64,000 bases of DNA from Tachypleus tridentatus (lineage: Eukaryota; Arthropoda; Merostomata; Xiphosura; Limulidae). Positions 34,593-46,520 of the stretch are shown here, in pieces; the stretch's first letter is position 1; every line of letters begins with the position of its first letter. The notes under the pieces were generated by a model that did no database searches, was not told where the DNA came from, and saw only the letters and a program-made list of their open reading frames with translations. The translations under genes were made by a program, and so were the position numbers. The stretch spans positions 68,067,558 to 68,131,557 of the forward strand of contig NC_134825.1 in NCBI RefSeq assembly GCF_004210375.1. Reading direction: 5' to 3'.

Positions 34593-34848
34593 TGTTTGTT
34601 TGTTTTGAATTTCGCGCAAAGCCACATACGGATACCTGCGCTAGCCGACATTAATTTAGCAGTGAAAGACTAGATGAAAGGCAACTAGTCTTTACCAACC
34701 ACCGCCAACTCTTGGGCTACTCTTTTACCAATGAATAGTGGGATTAACCTATCACATTATAACAGCCCTACTATCGAAAGAGCGAGCATGTTTGAACACG
34801 AAACCTCACATTACGATTCGAGAGTATTAACCACCTGACCACGCCTCT
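34593..34848 (-). repeat. SINE family A (inverted arm)
   Basis: Reverse-strand counterpart of 3495-3750. Confidence 0.8.
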
Positions 34849-35325
34849 GAAAGTGTTCTTCTTCAAAACGAAATAAAACAAAAAATTAACAGTAGCAAAT
34901 TGTTTTTATTCATTGCTTTTCAAATTTATATGTCTTAAGGTGTTATAGCCTTCAGAGTACATAATCATTTCAGTGATTCATTGCATGAGCACATTTTTTA
35001 CTGATGTCACAACAGTACAAATTGCAACGCTAAGTGTCCTTTATGTGACATTTTAGTTTCTAATGATTGGCTGGTAGACAACACATTAGTGTACAGTTGT
35101 ACGAGTGGTAAGAACAGGTGACCTCTTCAGGCAGTCTTTGGTCTCTGTTCGTAGAGTTTGTCCTGTTCTTTTATCCACGCGTAACCGGAATAAAAGTTTT
35201 CGGCAAGAAAAGAAGTCGGTTCTAATATGCCTCAGAATATGAATTATCTTTATAGACATTCCGATCTGAGAGCGATAATTAACATAAAATTATTAAAAAA
35301 TAAATAAATAATGAAAATAAGAAAA
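34849..35325 (-). promoter_or_regulatory. Block X copy (inverted arm)
   Basis: The minus strand carries block X with CCAATCA, TGACATCA and atataaattt in the usual order. Confidence 0.35.
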
Positions 35326-35762
35326 ACGGTGAATCCAAATATTGTATTTTCCAGCCTAAAACTAGGTGCTCTAAGAAAGTAAAGAAACAAGGCTGGAAGT
35401 GGTGTCTACATCATGTTTTCGAACCAGAAATTTCTATTTTTACTCCATGTCTTAGGTATTTGTCAAGTTTAGTAAAGTCAAACTCGGGATTTATATTAAT
35501 ATAAGATTTTGGTAACACATATGTCAAAAACAGGCTTATTCTAAAAGCAGTTTCGAAAATATTGATTTCCACAAGCTGTGTAACATTAATAGAAGCATGG
35601 AAAACGCAGTTTAATTTTTTTAAACAAAGATGTCTATTTTAATGAAAATTTAAAATACGTGAAGAATGATGTATCGCCATCTTTATCCTAAAGTAATTTC
35701 ATATGAATTTGTTCAACTGGATATGATAAAAGTATAAGCATTCATCAAGTTGAAGGTGTGCA

Positions 35763-35834
35763 AGCCACCAGTGAGGTTCGAACTCACGACCCCTGGTTTA
35801 CGAAACCAGTGCTCTACCTCTGAGCTATGATGGC
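35763..35834 (-). tRNA. tRNA-Thr (CGT), inverted arm
   Basis: Complete 72-nt gene on the minus strand. Acceptor GCCATCA/TGGTGGC, anticodon loop TTCGTAA, perfect T stem. Confidence 0.9.
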
Positions 35835-36032
35835 TCGTTGCTTTATTTGAAAAACGTATAATTTCGTTAAGAAACTATACAGTATGTTTAATATCAACTT
35901 ATCGTTCAAAATATTAATATAGCATTGTTAAAACAATCACACGTAAAAAATATAATATTAAGAACATCTCTTCGACAACATTTTCAACGGTAAGGTATTG
36001 TGCTGTTTCCTCCTCTGTTCAGGTATATAATC

Positions 36033-37590
36033 TGTATATTAATCGCGGAGAGGTGTTCAGGACTATCTATATGCAATACCTATCGAGTTCACATAATAAA
36101 TCATTTTTTCTCCACATTTTATCGAAATATTTTATTGTAGTATGTAGGGGTCTATCTACTATTGTTTGTGGGTTTGAATATTTATGCATAAACTTTGAAG
36201 AAGTGGTTTTTGGGCACTCTACATGCTGTCGAAAGTAGTATATTTTATAATGACTCTTGTTTGGTTTAGAATTGTTCTTTGCTAACGTTAATCCACGCTG
36301 GAGCTGCATAGTCTATTACAGTTATATACGTTTTGTATATTTTGAGGATGGTTTCAGCTGTTACTCCATTGTTTTACCAGTTAGGCTCCTAGGATAGTTT
36401 GTTCTTCGCCTAATTCTTTTGTTGTTAAATCTGATTATTATTGTTTCAGTTAACCTTACTAAGTGATATGCCTTTTGTCTAAGTTTTCTGAACCGTTTTG
36501 TCTCTCGAGTAATTTTGACGTTATTTCCAAAAATGTGGAGAATCTATTACTGATTATTCGTTCAAGAATTTTTTCATGCCATCACAGCTGGTCAGGCTGA
36601 TTGAATTCGATAACTGTTTGGTTTATTAAATTTTAAGCATACCTTGTTTTTATGGAACATTAATGTATTAGCTTGCTAATCCAGGAAACTGAGATGTAGC
36701 AAGGGTAGTCATCACCACGATAAATGAAAAATTTCTAATAGATGATCAAAATATTTCAAGTGCCTTTCTTGAAGAGAATTTCTTGTATGCCGTCCTTTTC
36801 TGGTGATTTGAAACTTGAATTCTTAATTGAATCTTGTTTGAGTTATGTTAATGTAAATTTTAAGAAGCAGTAGATTATTATAGTCATTTATGTTGTGATG
36901 TTATCGTTGTTAATATTGATTGGGAAATATGGTTTGTATAATTCTGTGTTATTTGTTACATGACTGTTTACTCTGTTGTAAAATAGGTGTTCACGTCTGG
37001 GTCGTTTTGTTTTGAAAGTGTTTTGTAGTTGTTGTCTGGAGGCTTCTGCTTTTCTTTGTTTGTGTGCGCTAATGTGTTATTTTATTCTAGTGTTGGGTAT
37101 TTTCTTGTTGTGGCTTCTTTGGTGAGCCTTTATAGGTGCGACCGAAACTTTCTAGGATCGGTTTTTTTTCGTTTAGTTGGGAGCAGATGTTATCCGATTT
37201 TTCTTCTTTTTACAATATAATTTCTGGTCTGATTTTATTTCTCATACTGCTTATTTGTGTTTTTATTTCTTTGTCTCTTGTTGTCATGAGCTGTCTTCTT
37301 AATTGTCTTGGTTTCTAGATGTCATGTTCTTTTCCTACTAAGTGGTTGTCGCCATCGCTCCAGTTTAGGCGACCGGCACTTTCGTTGTCCAAGTGAAGTC
37401 TTAGACTTCCTCGCGTTTAACAGTTTCTGTATTTGAGTATTTTTAGTGCTCTTTCACCCATATACGTGTATATATCTCACTCAGAAGAAGGGATAAAAGT
37501 TTTTTACTGTATATTCAAGTGGTCTTTAAAAACTCTCCATTCTTCTTGCTTATTCTCACTGAAGGTCTCCTGATCTCATTGCTTAGAATT
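36033..37590 (-). pseudogene. Jockey-like RT, linker and 5' UTR (inverted arm)
   Basis: On the minus strand: 5' UTR (37321-37590) fused to the linker (around 37000-37320), RT fingers (36400-36860) and RT C-terminus (36067-36309: block QRGLTLAKNNSKPNKSHYK in one frame). The palm is missing as in the array. The nested SINE of array units (10334-10619) is absent, so that SINE entered later or in a sister lineage. Confidence 0.75.
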
Positions 37591-37862
37591 GTTTGCTTGT
37601 TGTGAATTTCGCGCAAAGCCACACGAGGGCTACTTGCGCTAGCCGACATTAATTTAGGAGTGAAAGACCAGATGAAAGGCAACTAGTCTTCATCACCCAC
37701 CGCCAACTTTTGGGCTACTCTTTTACCAATGAGTAGTGGGATAGACCTATCACATTATAACAGCCCCACTGTTCAAAGAGAAAGCATGTTTGATATCACA
37801 GAGATTCGAGCACGAAACCTTACATTACGATCCGAGAGCATTAACCACCTGACCACGCCTCT
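37591..37862 (-). repeat. SINE family A (inverted arm, second)
   Basis: Reverse-strand counterpart of 9324-9594. Confidence 0.8.
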
Positions 37863-38344
37863 GAAAGTTTTCTGCTTCAAGACTAAATAAAACAAAAATT
37901 AACAGCAGCAAATTGTTTTTATTTATTGCTTTTCAAATTTATATGTCTCAAGGTTAACTTATAAACTTCAGAGTACGTAATTATGTTAATGATTCATGGC
38001 ATGAGCAACTTTTTTACTGATGTCACAACAGTACAAATTGCAACGGTAAGTGTCCTTTATGTGACATTTTAGTTTCTAATGATTGGCTGGTAGACAACAC
38101 ATTAATGTACAGTTGTACGAGTGGTAAGAACAGGTGACCCCTTCAGGTAGTCTTTGGTGTATTTTCGTAGAGTTCGTCTCCTGTTCTTTTATCCACGCGT
38201 AACCGGAATAAAAGTTTTCCGCAAGAAAAGAAGTCGGTTCTAATATACCTCAGAATATGAATTATCTTTATAGACATTCCGATCTGAGAGCGATAATTAA
38301 CATAAAATTATAAAAAAATAAATAAATAATGAAAATAAGAAAAA
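37863..38344 (-). promoter_or_regulatory. Block X copy (inverted arm, second)
   Basis: Block X in minus orientation, here still attached to the tRNA-flank fragment 38345-38560, a link that is lost in array units. Confidence 0.35.
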
Positions 38345-38559
38345 CGGTGAATCCAAATGGAAATATTGTATTTTCCAGCCAAAAACTAGGTGCTCTAAGA
38401 AAGTAAAGAAACAAGGCTGGAAGTGGTGTTTACATTATGTTTTCGAACAAAAAACTTCTATTTTCACTCCATATATACAGCGTTTATCAATTTTAGTAAA
38501 GTCAAACTAGGGATTTATATTAATTTAAGAATTTTATAGTAAATATATCACCAACCGAA

Positions 38560-39530
38560 TGTATTGACATAAACCTATTCCACAACATCTTTCCCACAAC
38601 CAAAATACAATTGTAATATGTGATCTAAATAGTAAACATAAAAACTTTGACATAAATCCACAAATACAAATGGATGACACCTATTGCAATTCATTGATGA
38701 AATACCATCGCCCTAATAAACGACAGTGAACCTACGCATACCACGTATGCTACAAATACAACTGATACCTTAGACACCTCCTTAAATATCAGACCAAAGT
38801 TATTAAATTTGAACGTGGGAAAAGATGTTGACAGTGATCTTCTACCAATATGGTAGATATGGTACCAATATGGTACTTTCGATCTCACCCCCGATGAAGA
38901 TATAACCTTTAAAGAAGACAAATTCGACTTCAAAGAAGCTGATAGTTGTAGTCAAATAATCACGGTGTGCCTACTAAAAGCAGCAAATAACTAAAAATAA
39001 CGCATGGAAATCAAACAAACAACTAATAACACTCATAAAACAACGAAGACAATTAAGAAGACAGTTCATGGCAACAAGAGACAAAGAAATAAAAACACAA
39101 ATAAGCAGTATGAGAAATAAAATGAGACCAGAAATTATATTGTTAAAACAAGAAAAATGGACAACTTTTGCTGCAAACTAAATGGAAAAACCGACCCTAG
39201 AAAGTTTCGGTCGCACCTAAAAAGACTCACTAAAGAAGCCACAACAAGAAAATACGCAACATTAAAACAAAATAACACATTAGCGCACACCGACAAAGAA
39301 AAACCAGAAGCCTTCAGACAACAACTGCAAAACACTTTCAAAACACAACGACCCAGACGTGAACGCCTATTTTTTCAATACAGTAAATAATTATGTAACA
39401 AATAACACAGAATTATACAAACCATATTTTCTAGACAATAATAACAACAATAACACCAATAACATAAATGACTTTTACAATCTACTGCTTACCAGAAAAA
39501 TAACATTAGCAAATCTACGGGCTCTCAGAA
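38560..39530 (+). pseudogene. Jockey-like endonuclease end and linker
   Basis: Sense-strand counterpart of 745-1688. It contains the endonuclease C-terminus with a small local duplication (accaatatggta twice near 38845-38875) and the linker (39157-39390: MDNFCCKLNGKTDPRKFRSH). Ends at ctacgggctctcaga, where the tRNA-Thr(TGT) 3' flank begins. Confidence 0.72.
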
Positions 39531-39912
39531 AGTAAAGAAACAAGGCAGGAAGTAGTGTCTACATTATGTTTTTGAGCAACAAATTCTATTTTCCCTCCAT
39601 GTCTACAGCATTTATCAACTTTAGTAAAGTCGAACTTGTGATTTATATTAATTTTAGAATTTTATAATAGATATATCAAAAACAGGTTATTTTCCAAGCA
39701 ATTTTGGAAATATTGATTTCCACACGCTGTATAAAATTAATAGGAGCATAGAAAACGCAGTTTAATTTTTTAAATAACAATGTCGCTTTTATTGAAAATT
39801 TAAATTATATGAAAAATAATGTATCCCCATATTTATCGTAAAATAATATTATGTTATTTTGTTCAATTACAGGTAATGAAAATAAAAACATCCGTCAAGT
39901 TCAAGATATACA

Positions 39913-39984
39913 AGCCACCAGTGAGGTTCGAACTCACGACTCCTGGTTTACAAGACCAGTGCTCTACCCCTGAGCTATGATGGC
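39913..39984 (-). tRNA. tRNA-Thr (TGT)
   Basis: Complete 72-nt gene on the minus strand, mirror of the gene at 254 and with a canonical D arm (AGCTCAGGGGTAGAGCA). Loop CTTGTAA. A T-rich terminator (gtttttatttt) lies about 25 bp downstream on its strand. Confidence 0.92.
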
Positions 39985-40233
39985 TCGTACATATCGGTTA
40001 AAAACACATTATTTCTCTTTAATCTTATACAGTATATTAAATATTCGCTTGTCGTTCAGTGGATTAATTTAGCTTTGTTAAAACGATCACACGTAAAAAA
40101 ACATATTAAGAACATCTCTTCGACAACATTTCCAGCAGTAAGGTTTTGTACTGTTTTCTCCTCTGTTCAGATATATAACAGTTGTTTTTTGAAATTACGC
40201 ATTAAGCTACACCGCTTTTATTATTGTAAGCAA

Positions 40234-41289
40234 GCATACATTCGGCTGCGCTACTAGTGGAGGCAGCGCACACAATAGTTCAATTCTGTTTGTTATTCTC
40301 CAAACACTGCATAAAGAAAGCATTTATTTGAATTTTATTTTTTAGATTTTTCTACACATAAATATCAACCTACCAGTTATGAAAAGAATTTTTTCAAACA
40401 TTAATGAAGCATCATTGAAAATGGTGTCATACAAATATATCTGTTTACGAAGGTGGTCATCTGATCAAAAAAGTACAGCCATATATCATAAAATAAACCA
40501 TTTTAAAAACTGCAAAAACAGGTGCTGATCATTTTATAGACATTTATTTGTGAGAGTCTTATGATATACATAATTTTTTCACAAATTATTTAACAAGATA
40601 ATTAAAACAGAGAAACCTTAACACTTTTTACACACAACAGGGACAACAAAGATCAATATAATATTCTTTCTTCGAATCTACTTCCTGATTTAGGAGTTAC
40701 AATAGAAATAATATTTAAACTAAAGATATTGTGTTCAAGCATTAATTTTGATTCAATATGAATACTACTATTATTTCATTGTGTTATATGCATCACCTGT
40801 ACAAGAAGCCTCTTCATTATGTTAACACTTACGTAAGGTAAATATTATTCTCTATAAATCATACATTTAAAAATGCAAGCATAAATTGTTAAAATCAGTA
40901 GTAGAGTGTTGGTCAAATAACCCATATGTTATGAGTTCCATCCTCGCAGTTGGATTTCGTATTTTAACATTCAAACAATTAAAATTTAGTAGTGGATTCC
41001 TTCTCTCGTTTGTTTAAAAATATCGAAATCGACGAAATTGTTTATGCGTTTAGAAGCTGTTTGAGATAATCCAATTAAATTATAGATATAATTATACTAA
41101 GGAAAAACATTCATTAATTTACTTCAACCAGTAACTAAATTTTTTTCCTAATTATTTTACTACTTAGTAACTGTAACTATCTCAGATTATAAATGATATC
41201 ACAAAGATATCAAAATTCTATATTTACTTATTCTAGAATATTACTTTTATTACATGTGGTTATTATTTTTATAAACATATTTCTTCATT
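40234..41289. other. Non-coding AT-rich stretch upstream of tRNA-Thr(TGT)
   Basis: Recurs, diverged, at 50416-51035 and 56366-57389. Apart from the tRNA-like relic near 40900 I see no gene or named repeat. It starts with a worn SINE B end (about 40160-40260). Confidence 0.5.
40896..40960 (+). pseudogene. tRNA-like relic (Thr family?)
   Basis: Sequence agtagtagagtgttgg ... gagttccatcctcgca keeps D-arm-like and T-arm-like blocks, but its anticodon loop is altered (tcaaataa). The homologous copies near 50609 and 57016 read CTAGTAA, which would be anticodon AGT (Thr). Too decayed to fold well. Confidence 0.4.
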
Positions 41290-41839
41290 AGAAATTATCG
41301 CACCCTGATCGGAATGTCTATAAAATAATTCATTTTCTTAGAATTTTACCATCGACTTTTTCCTTGCTGAACACTTTTATTTCGATGATGCGTGTGTAAA
41401 ACCCCCGCTAATACAGCGGTATGTCACCGGATTTACAACGCAAAAATCAGGGGTTCGATTCCCCTCGGTGGGCTGAGCAGATAGCCTTTTGTGGCTTTGC
41501 TATACGAAAAACACACACGCGCGCGTGTGTAAGATGTCACGACGAACGCAACGAACATGAAGCAAAGACCGATTGAAGGGGTCACCTGTTGTGGCCATTC
41601 GTAAAGCAATACACGAATATATTGTCCACCAGCCAGTCACACAAGGGACGCTTGCCGTTGCAATTTGTGTTCTTGTGAAGTAAGTAAAAAAAGGTTCTCA
41701 TGCCATAAATCACAAGCATAATTATGAGCTCTGAAGGTTATAAGACCTTAAGATATAAAAAATTGAAAAGCAATAAATACAAAAACAATTGGCTAATCTT
41801 AATTTTGGTTGTATTTACTCTTGAAGTAGAACGCTTTCA
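41290..41839 (+). promoter_or_regulatory. Block X copy, diverged, with SINE insertion
   Basis: Older block X. The CCAAT and CRE-like motifs are worn, and the TATA-like motif reads agatataaaaaa (about 41750). A SINE C interrupts it at 41400-41522. Confidence 0.3.
41400..41522 (+). repeat. SINE family C in block X
   Basis: tRNA-derived SINE (cccccgctaatacagcggta head, B box ggttcgattcc, acacacac tail) with target duplication gcgtgtgtaa (41390-41399 and 41523-41532). Related to family B but with a different 3' end. Confidence 0.85.
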
Positions 41840-42085
41840 GAGACGAAGCCAGATATGAAGGCAGTGGAATCGTAATGTGAGGTTCAAGGGTTTGCATTCC
41901 ATTTACAACAAACATGTTCGCCCTTTCAGCGGTCGTGCCGTTATGATGTGACAGATCAATTCCACTCTTCATTGGTAAATGAGTAGCCAAAGAGTTGACC
42001 GTGGTTGGTGATGGCTAGTTGCCTTCCCTCTGGTCTTACACTGCTAATTTAGGTACGCGAAATTCAAAACAAATAAACAATTTTA
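41840..42085 (+). repeat. SINE family A, diverged
   Basis: Core agagtagccaaagagttg and tail aaattcaaaacaaataaac. Lies immediately upstream of the long Jockey copy. Confidence 0.78.
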
Positions 42086-44170
42086 AATAATGAGATCAGG
42101 AGACCTTTAGCGAGAAGAAGAGAGAGTTTTTAAAGAGCTATCGAATACAAGAAGAACTTCCTTCTGAGTGAGATATATACACTTACACTTATATGGGTGA
42201 AAGATCGCTAAGAAATACTCAAATAAGTTACAGAACCTGTTTAACGTGAGGAAGCCTAAGACTTCACCTGGACGACGAAAGTGCGGGTCGCCTAACCTAG
42301 AGCGACGCTGGCAACCGCTTAGTAAAAGAACATGACGTCTAAAAACCAAGACGCATGCTCTACCAGTGGCCTGAAAAACAAGCTAAGTAAGTGTAGTTCA
42401 TTAGGTGGCCAGATATCAGATTTAATTTCAAATGCAGTTAATAAAACCCCATTCATGGCCTGATGTAATGTGGCCAAAATTATCATCTTTTGATAAAGAT
42501 AAAGATATTAATATAAGGAGAAAATGAAAAGCAAGAATAAAATTGTTAACTAACTCCAGTGAAAATTATGAAAATGAAGAAGAAAGTGGAGAAACTTCTC
42601 ATACTGTGATAGTTTCCTCCACCTTTATAAATACTAAAACAAACCAACTGGCCCAAATAACACCTTGAATGCTGATACACAACAATTAATGATATAGCCG
42701 AAATCCATTAACAAAATGAGGAACAAAACACTGAAAACAAGGTTTTACACTAGTGGTATCAAAAACAAAAAGACGAAATTCATCACAAAATGATACTATA
42801 AAGTCCGAAAAATAACACCAAAATCTAAACAACCCCAAAGTCTTCTATAATCCAAAGTGTACCTCGCACATACAACCAATCGCAAATTGCGGTGGAAATC
42901 AGACGATGTAATCCAGTTGTGGAAATCGCCAATGACAAGCGTTTACCCAGTGGCGGTGTCCTTGTTCGTGGAAAAGGAGCTGCTGACCTCAAAAAGCTAC
43001 TAAAAGAATGGCCGAAGGACGCTTTTTACACGTGGAAACATTAATATCCACCTACCAGGTAGCATACCACAGCCCAAGGTAATCGTAATTCGTTGGGTGC
43101 ACTACGCAATTAACATAGAAGACACACAACAGGCACTACAGGATCAAAATATACCTTACAGTAAAGTCGAAAGAATAATATCCCAAACAAACAAACAAAC
43201 AAACTTAATAAGAGTAGACACAGAAAAAATTACAACATTCTGGACCTAATAAACATCGGTATTAACTCTGTGGTACCAAAATTTTCAAGTAGAGCAATTG
43301 AAAAGACCAGCAATTGTAGTTATACAATGCAACGATTGACAAAGATATGGTCACGTATCAGCGGCACGTTTAGCAACACCGAGGTGCTGTATACATGGCG
43401 GTAAGTACCATATATTTGTCTGTAAAAAATAGTAAGTAATTCCTAATTGTTGCAACTACCTAGAAACACACACAGCAAACTACAAAGTTTGCCACTTGTA
43501 CAAGAAAATAAAACAGCGTATCTATGAAATAAAACAACAAAACAAATTCCAAACGATATAAGTAATAAAACTGCACAACAAACACACACTGCTACAAAAG
43601 ACATACAATGACAAATGCACAAAAGCTGAAGGAAAACATCACACAACAAAATGACAAACAAAAGAACAACAAAACTCAACGAAAACAGTAAACAATACAC
43701 AACAACTTAACAAAACACAGACAAAACAAACACCCAAGAGAACAACATTCATACAATAAAAGAGAGCACAAACGACGAAACAAGTTTAATAGTAAATGTA
43801 AATAAAACATCTTTACAGATTTCATTACAGAATACACAAATCTATCCCAAACTAAAAACTGCTTTGATCTATTCATAAGCGCTGCAAGAAAATACATACC
43901 ACAACTAATTACAACAATCACTAAATGCTTACTAAAAACATAAGTTCACAATTCTAGGCTCACTTACTTCCAAGAAACACGAAAGCGTAGACATAATAAT
44001 AGAAATTAGCCCTGATATTATTATTCTAAGTGAAACCCTGATTTATCATAACAATAGATTTAAAATATGAAAATATATGGCAATTAGAAAAGATAAAACA
44101 ACCATGATGTTAACAGAGGAATTATGTTATTATATAAAAACTATATGACTTACATTAACAAAAAAATGAA
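42086..44170 (+). pseudogene. Jockey-like LINE: 5' UTR, near-complete ORF1, start of ORF2
   Basis: The longest 5' half in the window. The 5' UTR is 42086-42331 and ORF1 starts at ATG 42332. A central region (about 42895-43010) reads RRCNPVVEIANDKRLPSGGV and GKGAADLKKLLKEWP, and CCHC zinc-knuckle sequence (43260-43560) includes a HTANYKVC block as in Jockey-clade ORF1. ORF2 starts about 43960 with the endonuclease block DIIIEISPDIIILSETLI. Numerous stops and frameshifts. Interrupted at 44171 by a Penelope-like element and resumed at 46521. Confidence 0.8.
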
Positions 44171-46520
44171 CCTAGAACTTCAACTGGCATGCTGCATGAA
44201 ACCAGAGATTTGCGGACTTATACAACGAAACATAAACCAAATGACCACTGGGAATGACAAATACAAAAAGATCTGCCACAAAAAAACTAGAAAATCTAAA
44301 ATGCAAACAACAGAAAAGTCACCAACACGACAAACCATTAATTGAACTCATAATTAACAGATACGACCGACAATTAAACACAGACGTGATACATCTACTT
44401 AACAAAGGATTCAACTTCGTAATAACACCTAGGTACATTCCAACCTTAGAAATTAATACAAGTTTAGAAGACCTAGTCAGGAGACTTGCGATACTTTCCC
44501 CAGAAAACAAAAACAAGAAAACAACTGAAAACATCAGACAGAAAGAAGACAACTTCAAAATTTTATTGACATACAACATCCAAACTTCCAAGACAAAAAT
44601 TAAAAATTTTATATTTTCCAGAAACACCTAAAAACATCTTAAACGATTTTTCAAAGAATTTTCTCATGAAACCATCAATATAATTTCACAAAACAGAAAG
44701 CTAACAAACAATTTCACAGAACAAGACATTAATTCCATTACAAAACAAAAGCATAAAAATTCTAAAAGCAGATAAAAGAAACGCTATAGTCATAATGAAT
44801 ACGAATGAATGCATCCAAAAAATGAAGAATATCCTATCAGACACATACAAATTTAAACCATTACAAACAAATCAAACAAAAACACGCGAAATGCAACTAA
44901 ACAAAATACTACCAAAATTGAAAAAAGCCAACACAATTTCAAAATCACTTTAGTCCTAGCTACACAAGACCGACTCACGCACACCACAAATATAAGGCAT
45001 CCCCAAGCCTCATAAACCAGATTGTCTATTATGACCAATAATGTTCACTTATGAATCGTTAAATTACAGTCTTAATAAATACATGGCATGGGCCTTCTCC
45101 AAACATGTAACATCAGCCAGATCATTCATCAAAGACTCTTTAAATTTGAAATCTAACCTATATCAACTTAATAATAAAGACTTAATGGCCAGTTTCAATG
45201 TTATATCCCTCTCTGTTATAGCCTTAGAACTCTATATCCAAAACCCTAATCCATCAATAGACATTCCCAGTGACCAATTAGCAACCCTCATAGAATTCAC
45301 CACGATGAAGACAAACTTAATGTTCAACAACCACAACTACATCTAAACAAGTGGTCTAAGCTTGGGCAACCCAGTATCACCAGTTCTAGCCAATATGTTT
45401 ATCACACAAGTTGAAACACAAGCAATTAACATGGCAATACATTCACCACTATACTGGTACAGATACGTAGACGACACGATTGTGGGATTCATATCTACAG
45501 AAAACACACTCAATTTTTTCAATCACATTAACTCTGTACATCCCAACATTAACTTCACGTGTGAACAGGAAGAAAACAATCACATATTATTTCTCAACCT
45601 TAAAATTACAAGAACCGATACACAATTTAAAACAGAAGTCCACCGAAAAATCACCCATACTGGACTATACATTCCCTAGGACTCAGCACATGAAATGAAA
45701 CAAACACTTAGCATACTAAGAAACCAAATAAACACAGCCATAAAACTATGTTCACCAGATAAAATTAACGACGAATTAGACAACATGAAACAATACTTCA
45801 TCAACATCAACAAGCTATCTCCACAATTCGAAGAAATCACGAAACCATATACTGCGGTATATATTCCCGACATCAGCAGAGAAATAACCAACATTTGGCA
45901 AAATCTAGGAACAAAATATGACATTTCAGTTAATACCAAATTTATTTAAAAACTAGGCACAAAACTGACGTATATACTATGTAAATATTACACTGAAAAA
46001 CACCACACCAACATTGTTTATAAAATACAATGTGATAACTGCCACGACTTCTGTATTGGTGAAACAAGTAGGAAAATGGAAACCAGATTCAAAGAACACA
46101 AAAAGTCACCTTCACACGTTTTCGAACACTGCAACTCAAATAAACACAACTTAACCATACAAAACACCCAATTACTAAATAAAGAAACAAACATAAACAA
46201 ACGCAGAATTAAAGAAGCCTTGCTTACACAACAACTCAAACCCTAAATAAACCAATACAAAGAAACACCTTTATACGCATATTAATAAATATAATCAAAC
46301 ATCTAAGCACGCCCTCTACATTCCTAAACTCAGTTAAACATCCCTCTTCAAACACATAGTCAGCTATCGGTCAGTTACCTCCTTCTTTCTTTGTGAACCT
46401 GACCATCACCGAAGTAGGTCGAAACGTTGTTCACTCCTCTACATAAAAATTTTACAACCCAAACCAGCCGTTTTTACATGTATATTTTTTTCTACAAGTG
46501 GGATTTCTCGTTATCACTGA
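44171..46520 (+). mobile_element. Penelope-like element nested in Jockey ORF2
   Basis: About 2.35 kb that splits the Jockey endonuclease; the Jockey sequence stops near aaaatgaac (44170) and continues at ttgatatcctgctagat (46521), as shown by the uninterrupted copy at 60770-60830. It encodes a Penelope-type RT and a GIY-YIG-like endonuclease. Its tail (46380-46520) has gtaggtcgaaacgttgttc and a ttttttctacaagtggg end. Bounds are accurate to about 10 bp. Confidence 0.88.
44250..46245 (+). pseudogene. Penelope-like polyprotein: RT + GIY-YIG-like endonuclease
   Basis: In order: N-terminal block ITPRYIPTLEIN (44400-44460), KADKRNAIVIMN (44765-44805), PKPHK (near 45000), LMASFNVISLSV (45185-45225), LSLGNPVSPVLANMF (45355-45400), catalytic WYRYVDDTIVGF (45455-45490), FLNLKITRTD (45590-45625), then the C-terminal endonuclease YKIQCDNCHDFCIGETSRKM (46020-46080) with a downstream HVFEH block. 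Penelope-like elements join this RT type to a GIY-YIG nuclease to cut and prime at the target. The gene is broken by a handful of stops and frameshifts, but long stretches (45041-45346, 45362-45679, 45695-45949) remain open, so it is fairly young. Confidence 0.9.

Larger units (their letters stand above)
33821..40233 (-). repeat. Inverted arm of the composite repeat
   Basis: Read on the minus strand this stretch gives: tRNA-Thr(TGT) segment, antisense Jockey endonuclease, tRNA 3' flank, block X, SINE, Jockey 5' UTR/linker/RT, tRNA-Thr(CGT), block X, SINE, Jockey ORF1 start, Tc1. It is not identical to an array unit: block X, SINE and 5' UTR stand between the tRNA flank (38345-38560) and the RT, where array units join the tRNA flank straight to the RT end. 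It looks like the simpler structure from which the 9.7-kb unit was derived. Confidence 0.85.

Noticed and set aside
41799-41990. Minus-strand ORF of 63 codons
   Set aside because: Lies within a SINE family A copy and matches its reversed core.
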